A DNA stretch of 14,362 nucleotides, from assembly GCA_013139395.1 (NCBI GenBank), contig WTAX01000063.1:1-14362 (forward strand), written 5' to 3'. The stretch is from Gammaproteobacteria bacterium. GTDB taxonomy: Bacteria; Pseudomonadota; Gammaproteobacteria; GRL18. The notes beneath the pieces are model-generated. The model did no database searches and was not told where the DNA came from. It was given only the letters and a program-made list of their open reading frames with translations. Positions 1 through 7,606 of this stretch are shown here, piece after piece. The position numbers and the translations under genes are program-made. Positions within the stretch are counted from its first letter, which is position 1. Each line of letters begins with the position of its first letter.

Positions 1-292
1 AATCAAAATAATCGTAGCATGTTTCCATAACAAATAACCAAAAGTTAAATTAGAAAATATTCTTTAGTCTTGAATATAGTTTAACCCCTACATGACAAGA
101 ATGAAATATATTTTGTGACGAAAAAGGCTTGTTGGTAGTGGATGTTCAGAGCCGTCCCATAGCTGCTATTTTGACCATTTATTTAGATTGGAAGTTTTTT
201 TAAATAGCGGCCATTTGAAAAAATCATTATGAGGCACTTGATTTATTTCTCTTGTTTTTCAAAGATGGCTCAATTTACCAGAAGCCGTCATT
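1..292. other. Non-coding flank left of the IS element
   Basis: I see no convincing gene here; the DNA is AT-rich with stops in all frames. It contains two arms of a degenerate inverted repeat: TAGCTGCTATTT at 160-171 and AAATAGCGGCCA at 202-213, matching at 10 of 12 positions when one is reverse-complemented. The same motif recurs at 6845, 6889 and 10342, so this looks like a dispersed intergenic repeat family. The stretch may once have been continuous with the upstream region of the sucrose operon before the insertion sequence landed. Confidence 0.5.
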
Positions 293-1433
293 CCCAGCCA
301 AGCAGGGTAAAATCATTAAAACTACTCACCGCACAATACCTTAGCTCTGAAGGTATCATCAAATGCAGAACGAAGACGTTTACCTGAAACACTTCGTTTT
401 GTCGTTTCGTTTTAAGTAAATTGAGTGCCATATGTTTGATAACTCCCATATTATGAGCACCATTCCCTCTACGGATACGACTTTCGTCTTCCCTAAAGGT
501 AACATCCAATGTCCAATGCAATTTATTTTCAATTCCCCAGTGCGAGCAAACTGCTTTTGCAAATAAAAGAATGTCATAGAATGAGAGAATGTAATATCGT
601 CTGTCTTTACTAACTTTACCATTATCATGACGTTCAGACTCAACCATTCCAATAGCACTAAATTGTTTCCATCGTTCTGGTTTATAAATGCTATCCAGGT
701 CTTTACTTATCCAATATCGACGAACTTCTACTCGACCATGCCCCTTATCAATGGTTTCATGATGTTGATATTGAACACCTTGAAATGAGTGATTACAGGC
801 TGTTGTAAAAAAATCAATTATGGAACGGTGGAGGTGCCCTTGATTGCCTTTTACCGCGATAGCATAATCACCTTCACCCTCAATAATGTCTTGAACAATT
901 GTCTCCTGACATCCCATCGCATCAATTGTAATAATGCATCCCTTAAGCTCTAATACCTTTAATAGTTCAGGTATAGCGGTTATTTCATTGGACTTTTCTT
1001 CTGTCTTTACTTGCCCTAAAACCATTTCATTTTCACTGGCCCAGGCACTCACCATATGTAAGGCTTTTTTATTACTTTTCTTATCATAGGAACGACGTAA
1101 AGTCTTTCCATCAATGGAAATAATTTCACCCTCTGTTACTTCAGAGACAGATTGTATCCAGCTTTGAAAGCAGTCCTGAAATCCTTTTACTGAAAGACCT
1201 GAGATGACTCGGGCAATGGTATCATCAACGGGTATTCCGTTTTCAAGTGGCACAAATTTTCTCAGCCAATCCAGTTTACAATGACCAAATTCAACAATAT
1301 CCGACCAACCTTCAGCTCCACTAATGGTGGCACTCAGACATAAGACAATGATATCAATGAGTTGATGTTTTTTATGCCTTTCGATACGATGATCTTTAAG
1401 CGTAGAAAAGTGTTCGGCAATGCTGGGACTCAT
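288..1433 (-). CDS. ISAs1-family DDE transposase, 3' frameshifted
   Basis: This is the transposase of the surrounding insertion sequence, a DNA-cutting and strand-transfer enzyme of the DDE/RNase H fold. The N-terminal DUF4372-like part (HFSTLKDHRIERHKKHQL) and the core motifs are family hallmarks. The catalytic triad is likely D108 (SIDGKTLRRS), D171 (TIDAMGCQ) and E302 (SHWGIENKLHW). From about residue 345 the reading frame goes wrong. In the alternative frame the sequence continues TKRSVSGKRLRSAFDDTF and ends at a stop at 322-324, just inside the left terminal repeat, as in intact relatives. In the frame given here the ORF reads nonsense for about 37 residues, crosses the IS end and stops in flanking DNA at 288. 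One missing base or two extra bases around 396-406 (an AAAACG-rich stretch) would explain it. It is either an inactivating mutation or a sequencing error; programmed frameshifting is not known for this family. Confidence 0.9.
   Translation of the reverse strand: MSPSIAEHFSTLKDHRIERHKKHQLIDIIVLCLSATISGAEGWSDIVEFGHCKLDWLRKFVPLENGIPVDDTIARVISGLSVKGFQDCFQSWIQSVSEVTEGEIISIDGKTLRRSYDKKSNKKALHMVSAWASENEMVLGQVKTEEKSNEITAIPELLKVLELKGCIITIDAMGCQETIVQDIIEGEGDYAIAVKGNQGHLHRSIIDFFTTACNHSFQGVQYQHHETIDKGHGRVEVRRYWISKDLDSIYKPERWKQFSAIGMVESERHDNGKVSKDRRYYILSFYDILLFAKAVCSHWGIENKLHWTLDVTFREDESRIRRGNGAHNMGVIKHMALNLLKTKRQNEVFQVNVFVLHLMIPSELRYCAVSSFNDFTLLGWE
293..302. repeat. Target-site duplication, left copy
   Basis: CCCAGCCAAG directly abuts the left end of the insertion sequence and is repeated exactly at 1516-1525 on the other side. 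Ten base pairs fits the 8-10 bp duplications made by ISAs1-family elements. An intact duplication shows that the element arrived as a unit at this site and that no rearrangement followed. Confidence 0.9.
303..321 (+). repeat. IS terminal inverted repeat, left
   Basis: Nineteen bases starting CAGGG and ending ATCATTAAAA. They match the reverse complement of 1497-1515 at 15 of 19 positions, with all four mismatches in one internal block (positions 6-9). Confidence 0.85.
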
Positions 1434-1496
1434 TTTGGACTTCCATTTAACTTGAAAGTACCTATTTGATCATATAAATCACTGATGTCAAAAGTT

Positions 1497-1515
1497 TTTT
1501 AATGATCGAGCCCTG
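1497..1515 (-). repeat. IS terminal inverted repeat, right
   Basis: The right end, read inward on the minus strand, begins CAGGG and contains ATCATTAAAA. It pairs with the left terminal repeat at 303-321. Confidence 0.85.
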
Positions 1516-1525
1516 CCCAGCCAAG
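1516..1525. repeat. Target-site duplication, right copy
   Basis: CCCAGCCAAG, identical to 293-302, marks the right boundary of the insertion. Confidence 0.9.
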
Positions 1526-1550
1526 TGAAAATTAAATATCAGGCTAAATA

Positions 1551-1559
1551 TGTTATAGT
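1551..1559 (+). promoter_or_regulatory. Candidate extended -10 promoter of the sucrose operon
   Basis: TGTTATAGT is an extended -10 (TGn followed by TATAGT) located between the IS end and the sps start. No good -35 hexamer lies 16-18 bp upstream; that position falls in AT-rich DNA just outside the IS. The call rests on one short motif and is tentative. Confidence 0.3.
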
Positions 1560-1647
1560 TACTAAAAAGCTTTTAGTAGTAGATCATCTGAAACAAGCAA
1601 CACTAATGTAGTATTAATGCCTGGCTGTAATTAAATTGTGGATGTTT

Positions 1648-3792
1648 ATGGGGAAAAATAACAAAGCAAAATACTTAGTACTCATCAGTATTCATGGGCT
1701 CATTCGCAGCCATGATCTTGAACTTGGGCGTGATGCTGATACAGGCGGCCAGACAAAATACGTGGTTGATCTTGCCAAGGCGCTTGCTGAACACGATGAT
1801 GTTGAGCAGGTTGACTTAATTACCCGTCGTGTTGTTGATGTGAACGTCAGTGATGACTACGCTAACCCTACTGAAGTACTTTCCGACAAGGCCAGGATTG
1901 TTCGCATTGATGCGGGCACTGAAGAATACATTCCCAAAGAACAACTGTGGGATCATCTTGATAGCTTTATGGATAACTTGACCAACTGGCTCAACGTGCA
2001 GCCACGTATGCCTGACCTGGTGCATAGTCATTATGCTGATGCCGGTTATGTAGGTGTACGCCTTGCTAACCTACTTGGCGTTCCTTTGATTCATACTGGT
2101 CATTCACTCGGGCGAGATAAACGCAAACGCTTATTGGCCATGGGAGTATCGCGTGATGAAATTGAGCACACTTACAACATGGTAAGGCGTGTAGATGCAG
2201 AAGAGGAAATACTGGCTAATGCAGATCTGGTAATTACCAGTACTCATAATGAAATTGAAGCGCAGTATGGGCTCTATAATTACTATGACCCTGAGCGCAT
2301 GTTAGTCGTACCTCCAGGAACTGATTTAACATTGTTCCATCCTTCACAAGGAAATGAGGAGACATCATTTTCAACTCAGTTACCACGATTTTTAAATGAG
2401 CCTGATAAGCCATTGATACTAGCCCTGTCACGACCTGACGAACGTAAAAACATTCTTACCCTGATCGAGGCTTTTGGCGAGTCAAAAAATTTACAACAAG
2501 TTGCTAACTTACTGATTGTCGCCGGTAATCGAGACGATATTCGGGATATGGAAAGTGGTGCCCAGTCTGTTTTAACAAATATCCTGCTGCTAATTGACAC
2601 TTACAACTTATATGGAAAAGTTGCTGTACCCAAGTCCCATAGTGCCGATCAGGTACCTGCAATATACCGGCTGGTTGCATCCTCTCGAGGAGTTTTTATT
2701 AACCCAGCTTTAACGGAGCCTTTTGGCCTGACACTTCTGGAAGCTGCGGCCAGTGGACTGCCAATTGTTGCAACAGAAAATGGTGGCCCAGTCGATATCA
2801 TTGAAAACTGCAAAAATGGCTTGCTGATTGATCCATTAGACAAGCCAGGGATAACTGAAGCCCTGCTAAAATTATTGCAAAATAAGAATATCTGGTCACA
2901 AGCAGCTAAGAATGGCATTGAAGGCGTTAGAAAATATTATTCATGGCAGGCGCATGTAAAGACTTATATAGAAACGGTTGACGAGTTGCAGGGTAAATAC
3001 CAACCTATACCGAGCAAACGCCCTGCTCGAGCAGCGCGTTATCGTGATCGTGCCATTTTTAGCGATCTTGATCAAAATCTTGTAGGCAACCCAGAGGCTT
3101 TAAAACGTTTCTCTGATGTCATTAAAAAGAATCGCAAATGCGTTACTTTCGGAATAGCGACTGGCCGTCGTATTGATTCAGCATTAGCATTAATGAAAAA
3201 ATACCGCATACCAACACCGGATATCCTGATCAGTAGTCTTGGTACGCGCATACATTATGGTCAGAGTCTGACAGAAGATGGTTATTGGGCTGATCATGTC
3301 GATCATGACTGGAGTGGTCAGCGCGTACGGCGCATACTGGGCAAAGTGCCTGGTCTGAAGCCACAATTGAAAGTAGAACAGACGCCATTTAAAGTTTCTT
3401 TTTATTATGACCCAGAAATAGCACCAACAATTGAAGAGATTGTCAGTCAACTTCGACAACAAGAAATCACCGCTAATGTCATGCTGTCCTTTGGCCAGTT
3501 TCTTGACATTGTTCCTGCACGTGCTTCCAAGGGGCAGGCATTACGCTATGTATCAAAACGTCTTGATATTCCGCTAGAGCAAATTCTTGTTGCTGGTGGT
3601 TCTGGAGCTGACGAAGACATGATGCGAGGTAATACTTTAGCGGTAGTTGTTGGTAATAGGCATGATGAAGAGCTTTCTCAACTGGTCGATCAGGAAAGGA
3701 TTTATTTTGCGGGATTGGATCATGCTCTCGGTATTCTTGAAGCAATAGATTATTATGATTTCTTTCATGCGTGCATAGTACCGAAAGCGTGA
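1648..3792 (+). CDS. sps: Sucrose-phosphate synthase with degenerate phosphatase domain
   Basis: Makes sucrose-6F-phosphate from a nucleotide-glucose donor and fructose-6-phosphate in the cytoplasm. The first two thirds are a GT4 GT-B glycosyltransferase: ISIHGLIR and DTGGQTKYV near the N-terminus, SHYADAGYVG, HTGHSLGRDKRKRL, and the EX7E motif E357-E365 (EPFGLTLLE). From about residue 465 a HAD domain follows, as in cyanobacterial SPS of about 720 residues. Its motif I is DLDQN (D473, D475, but N477 where active enzymes have Thr). Its motif IV is GGSGAD instead of GDSGND, losing the first Asp (G651) and the Asn (A654). The domain is therefore probably not a working phosphatase. Start: ATG 1648 gives MGKNNKAKYLVLISIHG, aligning with relatives; TTG 1636 and ATG 1642 are in frame but no clear ribosome site decides between them. 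First gene of a three-gene operon. Confidence 0.93.
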   Translation: MGKNNKAKYLVLISIHGLIRSHDLELGRDADTGGQTKYVVDLAKALAEHDDVEQVDLITRRVVDVNVSDDYANPTEVLSDKARIVRIDAGTEEYIPKEQLWDHLDSFMDNLTNWLNVQPRMPDLVHSHYADAGYVGVRLANLLGVPLIHTGHSLGRDKRKRLLAMGVSRDEIEHTYNMVRRVDAEEEILANADLVITSTHNEIEAQYGLYNYYDPERMLVVPPGTDLTLFHPSQGNEETSFSTQLPRFLNEPDKPLILALSRPDERKNILTLIEAFGESKNLQQVANLLIVAGNRDDIRDMESGAQSVLTNILLLIDTYNLYGKVAVPKSHSADQVPAIYRLVASSRGVFINPALTEPFGLTLLEAAASGLPIVATENGGPVDIIENCKNGLLIDPLDKPGITEALLKLLQNKNIWSQAAKNGIEGVRKYYSWQAHVKTYIETVDELQGKYQPIPSKRPARAARYRDRAIFSDLDQNLVGNPEALKRFSDVIKKNRKCVTFGIATGRRIDSALALMKKYRIPTPDILISSLGTRIHYGQSLTEDGYWADHVDHDWSGQRVRRILGKVPGLKPQLKVEQTPFKVSFYYDPEIAPTIEEIVSQLRQQEITANVMLSFGQFLDIVPARASKGQALRYVSKRLDIPLEQILVAGGSGADEDMMRGNTLAVVVGNRHDEELSQLVDQERIYFAGLDHALGILEAIDYYDFFHACIVPKA

Positions 3793-3884
3793 TGAGTGTC
3801 AAAATGCTTGTCTGCTAAATTGGTCAAGTATATTTTTGCGAAAAAAGTATAAATAATTGAGGAGTGGCTATTAAAGCTGAAGTC

Positions 3885-5633
3885 ATGTTAACAAAAATTG
3901 ATTTACCGAAAGGCGTAATGTTTAACGCTTACCCTGACAGCATTGGCCGAAATATGGCTGATACAGTGCGTATGCTCAAAAGACCAGAATTCAAGGATGT
4001 TTTTTCCTTGTTCTATATCCTGCCTACCATTTTTAATAGTGATTTAGATCGCGGCTTTTCTATCATAGATTACGACCTTAATGATGATCTTGTTTCTCGG
4101 GGAGATTTAGAGGAGCTCCATAAACTTAACATTATGTTCAAGTTTGATCTCGTACTCAACCATCTTTCCGTAGGCTCTCCCCAATTTCAAGATCTATTGA
4201 AGCATGGGGACGAATCAAAATATAAGAACTTCTTTATTGATTGGAACGAATTCTGGTGTTCGCACGGAGAGATGGGCTCTGACGGTTATGTAATACCATA
4301 CGCAGAACATCTGGAGAAGCTTTTCATGAGAAAACCTGGCTTTCCGATATTGAAAGTACGCTTTCCGGATGGATCTGACAGACCTTATTGGAATACGTTT
4401 TATCAGGAGGTCAATTATCACGAGATCTCCGTTCAGGATCTACTCCAGGCATTAGGGACGGAAAAATTCAAGCATGAGCACGCGGAGAATATTGCATCGC
4501 TTGTGAATGATGTATTGATTGCGAAGCGGGGTATTAGCGAAATAGATTTAGGCGACTTTTCCTATCTCAAAGATGATGTTATTTCTGTTATTGAACAAAA
4601 CCGTCAATATCTGGGGCAAATGGATTTAAACGCTCAATCGCAAGAGGTCTGGGATTTTTATGATGAAACCTTTAAGAAGTTGCGTGACCATGGCGCGAAG
4701 CTTGTCAGGCTTGATGCATTTGCTTATTTGCACAAGAAACCGGGCGAGATTAATTTCTTCAATAAACCCGGTACGTGGGAGTACCTGGCAAGACTGAAAC
4801 GCATGGCCGACAAGTATGACTTGATTCTCCTGCCTGAATTACATTCTGAGTATGGCACCAGGCTGCATGAAGAAGTGGCTGCTGAAGGATTTCCCATCTA
4901 TGATTTTTTCTTTCCCGGTTTGGTTATTCATGCTCTGGATCGCGGGACAAACAAGCATCTTCTGCACTGGATTGACGAGCTAATAGAGAAAAATATCAAA
5001 ACGATTAACATGCTTGGATGTCATGATGGCATCCCTGTCCTAGACTTGAAAGGGAAAGATAATGCCAGCGTCTCAAGAGAAGGATTAGTAAGTGATAAAG
5101 AGATCGATACCCTTATCCAAAGAATAATGGACAGAGGCGGGAGAGTAAAAGATCTATATGGCTCGGATGGAAAGAAAATTTCGTATTATCAGGTAAATGC
5201 GACATTCTTCAGTGCACTGGGGGAAGACGAACGAAAGTTGCTTCTTGCCCGGGCAATTCAAATGTTTATGCCGGGCATACCGCAAGTGTGGTATCTGGAC
5301 CTGTTTGCCGGCAAGAATAACTACGCAGCTGCTGACAAAGGCGGTACGGCGGGTCATAAAGAAATCAATCGCACAACGCTTACAAACAGCAATATCGAGC
5401 AAGGACTCAAGCAAACTGTTGTGCAAGACCAACTTGAGCTCATGAGACTTCGGAATACATCGCCTGCTTTTGACGGCAAGTTGACTGTCAGTGATACAGA
5501 TGAGCACCGTCTGCACTTAACCTGGAAAAATACGGGAAGTATAGCGAGGTTGAACGCTGACTTACGCGACTATAGCTTTAGTATTACACATAAGGAAAAT
5601 GCCAGTGAAGAAAATGTGATGACATTTCGCTAG
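3885..5633 (+). CDS. GH13 sucrose-phosphorylase-like enzyme
   Basis: A GH13 subfamily 18-type phosphorylase, which interconverts sucrose (or a related glucoside) plus phosphate with glucose-1-phosphate plus acceptor. Colinear motifs with sucrose phosphorylase include YPDSIGRN, DRGFSIIDYDLND, DLVLNH, SKYKNFFIDWNEFW, RLDAFAYLHKK (nucleophile D277), LLPELHSEYG (acid/base E318), CHDGI (D381, transition-state stabiliser), YQVNATFFSALG, PGIPQVWYL and KEINR. Numbers count from ATG 3885. At 582 residues it exceeds the usual 490-505. A segment of about 70 residues (about 177-246), absent from typical sucrose phosphorylases, lies between the WNTF motif and the nucleophile strand. Substrate could be sucrose, sucrose-6-phosphate, glucosylglycerol or glucosylglycerate; the sucrose genes on both sides favour sucrose or its phosphate. 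Start is uncertain: GTG 3864 overlaps the GAGGAG ribosome site (3859-3864), ATT 3870 is well spaced from it, and ATG 3885 is 20 bases away. An in-frame stop at 3858 rules out anything further upstream. Confidence 0.88.
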   Translation: MLTKIDLPKGVMFNAYPDSIGRNMADTVRMLKRPEFKDVFSLFYILPTIFNSDLDRGFSIIDYDLNDDLVSRGDLEELHKLNIMFKFDLVLNHLSVGSPQFQDLLKHGDESKYKNFFIDWNEFWCSHGEMGSDGYVIPYAEHLEKLFMRKPGFPILKVRFPDGSDRPYWNTFYQEVNYHEISVQDLLQALGTEKFKHEHAENIASLVNDVLIAKRGISEIDLGDFSYLKDDVISVIEQNRQYLGQMDLNAQSQEVWDFYDETFKKLRDHGAKLVRLDAFAYLHKKPGEINFFNKPGTWEYLARLKRMADKYDLILLPELHSEYGTRLHEEVAAEGFPIYDFFFPGLVIHALDRGTNKHLLHWIDELIEKNIKTINMLGCHDGIPVLDLKGKDNASVSREGLVSDKEIDTLIQRIMDRGGRVKDLYGSDGKKISYYQVNATFFSALGEDERKLLLARAIQMFMPGIPQVWYLDLFAGKNNYAAADKGGTAGHKEINRTTLTNSNIEQGLKQTVVQDQLELMRLRNTSPAFDGKLTVSDTDEHRLHLTWKNTGSIARLNADLRDYSFSITHKENASEENVMTFR

Positions 5634-5665
5634 ACGCTGGAATCGACATTTCGTAGAGGATCAAT

Positions 5666-6487
5666 ATGAAAATATTAGCGACGGATTTAGATAGAACGCT
5701 ACTCCCTAATGGCAGTTGGGAAAGTGATAGAGAAGCGATCAACCTGTTTAATGAACTGACAGAAAAACATGACGTGCTCGTTGTTTATGTAACGGGACGA
5801 AATCTTGCTCTCACCGAGAATGCGATAAAAGAATTTGGGGTCAGATACCCCAATATTCTGTGTAGTGACGTCGGCACTTCGATTAGAAAGCATGAGAATG
5901 GTAAGTGGAAGTTTGATGATGGTTGGGTTGATCATGTCAAGAGGGAGAGTCCAAGGTGGGATGCCATGGCAATAAGAGATGCTGTTGCCGGGATTGATGG
6001 TATGCGGGAACAGGAAAGTGAACATCAGAACCAGTTCAAGCAGAGTTATTATGTTAAGCACGACAAAAAAGATCAGGTTTTAAAAAAAGTTGATGAACTT
6101 GTGAAGGGAAAATTTGATGAAGAAATCGTATATAGTTTTGATTCCCAGGACGGGAAAGGGCTTCTTGATTTTTTGCCAGCAAGTGCGACAAAACAGACTG
6201 CCTTGGAGTATGTGGCTGAGGAGTTTGGTACTGCGAAAAAGGATGTTGTATTTTGCGGGGACAGCGGCAACGATATCTTCCCTCTGACAGCGGGGTTTTC
6301 GGGTGTTCTTGTGAAGAATGCCGATGATCAATTGGTAGAAAATGTAAAAAAGGCAATGAACCAGAACTCTGATTTGAAAGTGTATTTCGCAAAAGGAAAT
6401 TTCAAGGGTTTGAATGGATATTATACGAGTGGTGTGATTGAAGGGGCCTATCATTTTGGGGCTTTTGATTGCGCCATGGAAAGTTAA
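5666..6487 (+). CDS. spp: Sucrose-6-phosphate phosphatase (HAD-IIB)
   Basis: Removes phosphate from sucrose-6F-phosphate, pulling the synthase reaction toward free sucrose. It is a 273-residue HAD-IIB hydrolase with all catalytic motifs intact: motif I DLDRT (D7 nucleophile, D9, T11), motif II VTGR (T43), motif III K176 and motif IV GDSGND (D199, D203 for Mg binding). This contrasts with the damaged HAD domain fused to Sps. Conserved features of the sucrose-phosphatase branch include SDVGTSI and the cap-domain stretch YYVKHDKKDQ. The start ATG is preceded by AGAGGA six bases upstream, and only 32 bases separate it from the phosphorylase stop, so it is cotranscribed. Other HAD-IIB enzymes such as mannosyl-3-phosphoglycerate or glucosylglycerol-phosphate phosphatases are related, but the neighbours make the sucrose role most likely. 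Confidence 0.88.
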   Translation: MKILATDLDRTLLPNGSWESDREAINLFNELTEKHDVLVVYVTGRNLALTENAIKEFGVRYPNILCSDVGTSIRKHENGKWKFDDGWVDHVKRESPRWDAMAIRDAVAGIDGMREQESEHQNQFKQSYYVKHDKKDQVLKKVDELVKGKFDEEIVYSFDSQDGKGLLDFLPASATKQTALEYVAEEFGTAKKDVVFCGDSGNDIFPLTAGFSGVLVKNADDQLVENVKKAMNQNSDLKVYFAKGNFKGLNGYYTSGVIEGAYHFGAFDCAMES

Positions 6488-6503
6488 GGTAGTTTAAGTC
6501 TAA

Positions 6504-6553
6504 TAACTAACGTGAAAAATTAAACGCGGCCCGCGATCAATCTCTGTTAGTTA
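6504..6553. repeat. Inverted repeat downstream of spp
   Basis: TAACTAAC (6504-6511) is exactly complementary to GTTAGTTA (6546-6553). The 34-base interval contains a second palindrome, CGCGGCCCGCG. It begins 17 bases after the spp stop and could fold into a hairpin ending the operon transcript, but no U-tract follows, so a standard intrinsic terminator is not supported. The outer arms also superficially resemble integron attC arms. Confidence 0.3.
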
Positions 6554-7233
6554 AATAAGTAAATCAAACTATAGCAGGTATTTTTTCAGCAGAATCAGCT
6601 AGGCGCCATAGCTTGAACGAAATGCGTAAATGTCGGCTATCGTGAAGAAGGCTTTCAGTCGTGGGGATCTAAACTTCCAATGTCGATCCAAAACAGTCAT
6701 TCGATATAACGTCTAGAAATAGACAAGATTTTCTTTATTTAAATGACCGCTCTTGGTTAATAGAAGCTAAGTCATGATATATTTGTAGGACATTAATGTT
6801 TGGCAGTGTAGGAAATTATGGATACATCAGCTTTACTCTTTTGTAAATAGCTGCTTTCTTGAAATGACGCAGTGAAGGGTCTGCTCTCAAATAGCTGCAA
6901 ATGCTCAAGTGCTAATTTTAAAAATCTGGCTACATTTTTTTGAACTCTTTGAAATTACCGCTTTATAGAAATTTAGAGAGTGAAGTCCTTGACCTTCAAT
7001 TGCATAAAGGTCATGAACGACAAATTAAGTGTTTTCTAATGCTGACTGATATTTAGTATGAATCTTATTCACCTACAAATACAAATCGATGATAGAGCCA
7101 GGAAGCATGCCTGATAATTTCTTTTGGATAACGATAACCTGAATAAACTGTTTTTGGTTTCATTGATAAACTATGGCATCATTTAGCTTTCTTCAACAAT
7201 TAACTTGACTATACCCGATTATAGGCTCTGAAT

Positions 7234-7302
7234 ATGATCATCATTATTGAAGTAACCATAATTGTCTTATTTATCATTTTTCTATGGTATGTCTTGCGCT
7301 AA
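7234..7302 (+). CDS. Possible 22-residue hydrophobic peptide
   Basis: ATG to TAA encodes 22 residues that are almost all Ile, Val, Leu, Phe, Trp or Tyr, with one Glu at position 6 and a C-terminal Arg, long enough to span a membrane once. An AGG lies eight bases before the ATG. It is shaped like a small membrane peptide (type I toxin or regulatory micropeptide), but in AT-rich spacer DNA such ORFs also arise by chance. I recognise no family. Confidence 0.15.
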   Translation: MIIIIEVTIIVLFIIFLWYVLR

Positions 7303-7593
7303 TCATATCTGTTATAGAAAGCCATCTTATTATTTACCTCATCCATGATGATCATTTTTAATAGTTCGAATTCTACATGACAGTGCAGATATTCAAAGGC
7401 ATTTAAGGAATACTGAATAACCACTTTGTAGAATTTATAGCTTGATTACATTTAGACTCAAATTGCTGCAAAGGTCAGTAGCCAGGCAGAAGCTGTCATT
7501 AACTTTTCTAAACCCTGAAGGTCTGAGATGTTGCAGATAGCAGGCAAACATTTAAATATCTGATAAAAACGAAAGTTCTTAAATACTTTATGC

Positions 7594-7606
7594 TATGATT
7601 TGCTTA
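7594..7606 (+). promoter_or_regulatory. Extended -10 directly before the DUF2905 start
   Basis: TGC TATGAT (7591-7599) is an extended -10 element whose expected start point falls on or next to the ATG at 7606. There is no ribosome-binding sequence between them. If used, the mRNA would be leaderless. No clear -35 is present. Confidence 0.3.

Larger units (their letters stand above)
303..1515 (-). mobile_element. Complete ISAs1-family insertion sequence
   Basis: The element is 1213 bp long, within the usual range of the ISAs1 family. Its ends form an imperfect inverted repeat. The left end (303-321) reads CAGGG, four variable bases, then ATCATTAAAA; the reverse complement of 1497-1515 reads the same with different bases at those four positions (15 of 19 match). 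Perfect 10-bp direct repeats flank it (293-302 and 1516-1525). One DDE transposase gene on the minus strand fills the element. The element sits about 130 bp upstream of the likely sps start codon, so it may alter expression of the sucrose operon. The transposase 3' end is frameshifted, so mobility on its own is doubtful. Confidence 0.93.
6488..7605. other. Gene-poor 1.1-kb spacer with degenerate repeats
   Basis: No convincing gene is present. It holds an 8-bp inverted repeat just after spp (6504-6553) and fragments resembling dispersed gammaproteobacterial repeats: AATGACCGCT at 6742-6751 and AAATAGCTGC at 6845-6854 and 6889-6898. Around 6624-6710 there is also a block reading AATGTCGGCT...CAGTCATTCGATA that looks like a decayed copy. 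A 22-codon hydrophobic ORF lies at 7234-7302. The stretch reads like decayed intergenic DNA. Confidence 0.5.

Noticed and set aside
380..658. 92-codon minus-strand ORF inside the transposase
   Set aside because: It lies in another frame of the transposase gene, and only its last few codons are the frameshifted tail region. It has no independent start signal or family.
6504..6553. Integron attC site after spp
   Set aside because: Outer arms TAACTAAC/GTTAGTTA resemble attC arms, but the RYYYAAC/GTTRRRY pattern and the inner L boxes are not clearly met, and no cassette structure or integrase is present.
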